Origin: Desulfuromonadaceae bacterium | GTDB lineage: Bacteria; Desulfobacterota; Desulfuromonadia; Desulfuromonadales; SZUA-540 | Assembly: GCA_003250235.1 (NCBI GenBank) | Contig: QKGY01000138.1 | Location: forward strand, 1 to 8,222 | Length of the DNA: 8,222 bases | Direction of reading: 5' to 3' | Shown here: positions 7,558 to 8,222 of the stretch, one piece after another | Position numbering within the stretch: position 1 is the first letter of the stretch | How the letters are laid out: the number at the start of each line of letters is the position of its first letter | The notes under the pieces: generated by a model | The model's input: only the letters and a program-made list of their open reading frames with translations | Database searches by the model: none | Told to the model about the DNA's origin: nothing | Program-made: the position numbers and the translations under genes

Positions 7558-7572
7558 GGATGCAAGGCATCC
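7558..7572. repeat. Short perfect inverted repeat in the divergent intergenic region
   Basis: GGATGC (7558-7563) and GCATCC (7567-7572) form a perfect 6-bp inverted repeat around AAG. It lies between the membrane-protein gene and the UbiD-like gene and overlaps a weak minus-strand -35-like hexamer (TTGCAT, 7565-7560). It could be an operator half-site pair or a chance hairpin; a single copy is seen. Confidence 0.3.
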
Positions 7573-7582
7573 GATTCTCCTG

Positions 7583-7611
7583 TTGAATTCCCACCGTCAG
7601 TTGGGTAAGAT
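7583..7611 (+). promoter_or_regulatory. Candidate sigma-70-type promoter for the UbiD-like gene
   Basis: TTGAAT (7583-7588) and TAAGAT (7606-7611) each match four of six consensus bases and are separated by exactly 17 bp. Transcription would begin near 7618, giving a leader of about 33 nt. The region from 7601 to 7667 is clearly more AT-rich than its surroundings. A perfect TATAAT at 7640-7645 is an alternative -10, but it lies only 5 nt before the ATG and has no recognisable -35 at the proper distance. The ribosome site is weak (AAAGGG, 7633-7638, 12 nt from the ATG). Confidence 0.35.
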
Positions 7612-7650
7612 GCCGTATCTGTATACACCAATAAAGGGCTATAATTTTCA

Positions 7651-8222
7651 ATGGGTTATAAAAATTTACGCGCGTGTATCCGTGATCTGGAGGCCCGGGG
7701 TGATCTCTGTCGCATCGAAAGCGAAGTGGATCCCGACCTGGAGGCAGGTGCCATCCAGAGACGGGTGTACCAGGCTGGCGGCCCGGCCCTGTATTTTCCC
7801 CGTGTCAAGGGGAGCCGCTTCCCCATGGTGGGAAACCTCTTCGGGTCCCTGGAGCGTACCCGCTATATTTTTCGCGATACCCTCGATACGCTGGAGAGGC
7901 TGGCGGATCTGAAGATCAACCCGGCCAGTTTTCTGAAAAATCCGCTGAAGTTTGCCGGGGCTTGCCGGGGCCCCTCGCGGCGCGTACCATCTTTTGCCCA
8001 AGCGGGTGAAGACCGGTCCCGTGCTCGACGCGCGCACAACCCTGAGCCAGCTTCCCCAGTTGAAATCCTGGCCGGATGACGGAGGGGCGTTTATCACTCT
8101 GCCTCAGGTTTATTCGGAAAGTGTCCTCAGCCCCGGTTGGCGCCACAGCAACCTGGGGATGTACCGGGTGCAGATTTCCGGCGGCAGATATCGTCCGGAT
8201 GCCGAGGCGGGTCTGCATTACC
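7651..8222 (+). pseudogene. UbiD-family prFMN-dependent decarboxylase, frameshifted by a 10-bp duplication and 3' truncated by window
   Basis: UbiD-family enzymes use prenylated FMN for reversible decarboxylation of aromatic or unsaturated acids, for example in quinone synthesis or aromatic degradation. The N terminus MGYKNLRACIRDLEARGDLCRIE, described here as residues 1-23, and the later GGPALYF and PMVGNLFGSLER segments are typical. As written, the frame from 7651 goes off-family after residue 104 and ends at a stop at 8077-8079 (142 residues), while the correct sequence continues in the +1 frame (LLPKRVKTGPVLDARTTL..., then SWPDDGGAFITLPQVY). That frame stays open to the window end and contains SNLGMYR, whose Asn (8150-8152) and Arg (8165-8167) have the spacing of the metal-ligand Asn and catalytic Arg of Fdc1/UbiD. 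The 142-residue product would lack this site. Removing one repeat copy joins the halves as KFAGAPRGAYHLLPKR. Which family member it is cannot be told from the part present. Confidence 0.88.
7952..7971 (+). repeat. Exact 10-bp tandem duplication causing the frameshift
   Basis: TTGCCGGGGC occurs twice head to tail (7952-7961 and 7962-7971). Ten is not a multiple of three, so the extra copy shifts the UbiD-like frame by +1. With one copy, the codons read through as FAGAPRGAYH and join the two family-like halves with no residue lost or gained. Replication slippage is the simplest origin; a sequencing or assembly error is the alternative. Confidence 0.92.

Noticed and set aside
7583..7912. Alternative plus-strand open frame beginning upstream of the UbiD-like gene
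   Set aside because: It is out of frame with the family-like UbiD sequence, has no recognisable domain, and overlaps the promoter region.
7940..7990. Programmed ribosomal frameshift in the UbiD-like gene
   Set aside because: No slippery heptamer or stimulatory element is evident, and the exact 10-bp duplication accounts for the shift completely.

Overview
The window looks like ordinary chromosomal DNA of a GC-rich anaerobic bacterium of the Geobacter/Desulfuromonas/Pelobacter kind (Desulfuromonadia). That placement is inferred from remembered family resemblance, chiefly the beta-hydroxyacid dehydrogenase, the UbiD-like N terminus and the small COG3671-type membrane protein. No database search was possible. 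Coding density is high, all gene-free gaps are shorter than 160 bp, and I see no tRNA, rRNA, CRISPR array, insertion sequence or phage gene.

Layout. Positions 1-795 hold the C-terminal half of cysteinyl-tRNA synthetase (cysS). A terminator-like hairpin (833-856) separates it from a complete uvrB (895-2889), the damage-recognition helicase of nucleotide excision repair. A weak hairpin with a seven-T run follows uvrB. Then comes a tightly packed plus-strand redox operon: a 611-residue VLCAD/ACAD9-like acyl-CoA dehydrogenase (2997-4832), a class I pyridine nucleotide-disulfide oxidoreductase whose ATG overlaps the previous stop (4829-6220), and a 3-hydroxyisobutyrate / gamma-hydroxybutyrate dehydrogenase-type enzyme (6248-7117). 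A small membrane-protein gene lies convergently on the minus strand (7121-7495); the two stop codons sit inside one short perfect palindrome. After a 155-bp divergent intergenic region, a UbiD-family prFMN-dependent decarboxylase gene starts at 7651 and runs off the window end.

The UbiD-like gene is broken as written. An exact 10-bp tandem duplication (7952-7971) shifts the frame by +1, and taking out one copy restores a continuous family-like reading frame to the window end. This is the best-supported unusual feature here; it may be a recent slippage mutation or a sequence/assembly error.

The three-gene operon suggests a small acyl-CoA or hydroxyacid oxidation module. Its middle gene, a flavoprotein that keeps the redox-active Cys pair but lacks the usual His of the His-Glu dyad, has no assignable substrate. 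I did not find convincing evidence of a wholly new multi-gene system.
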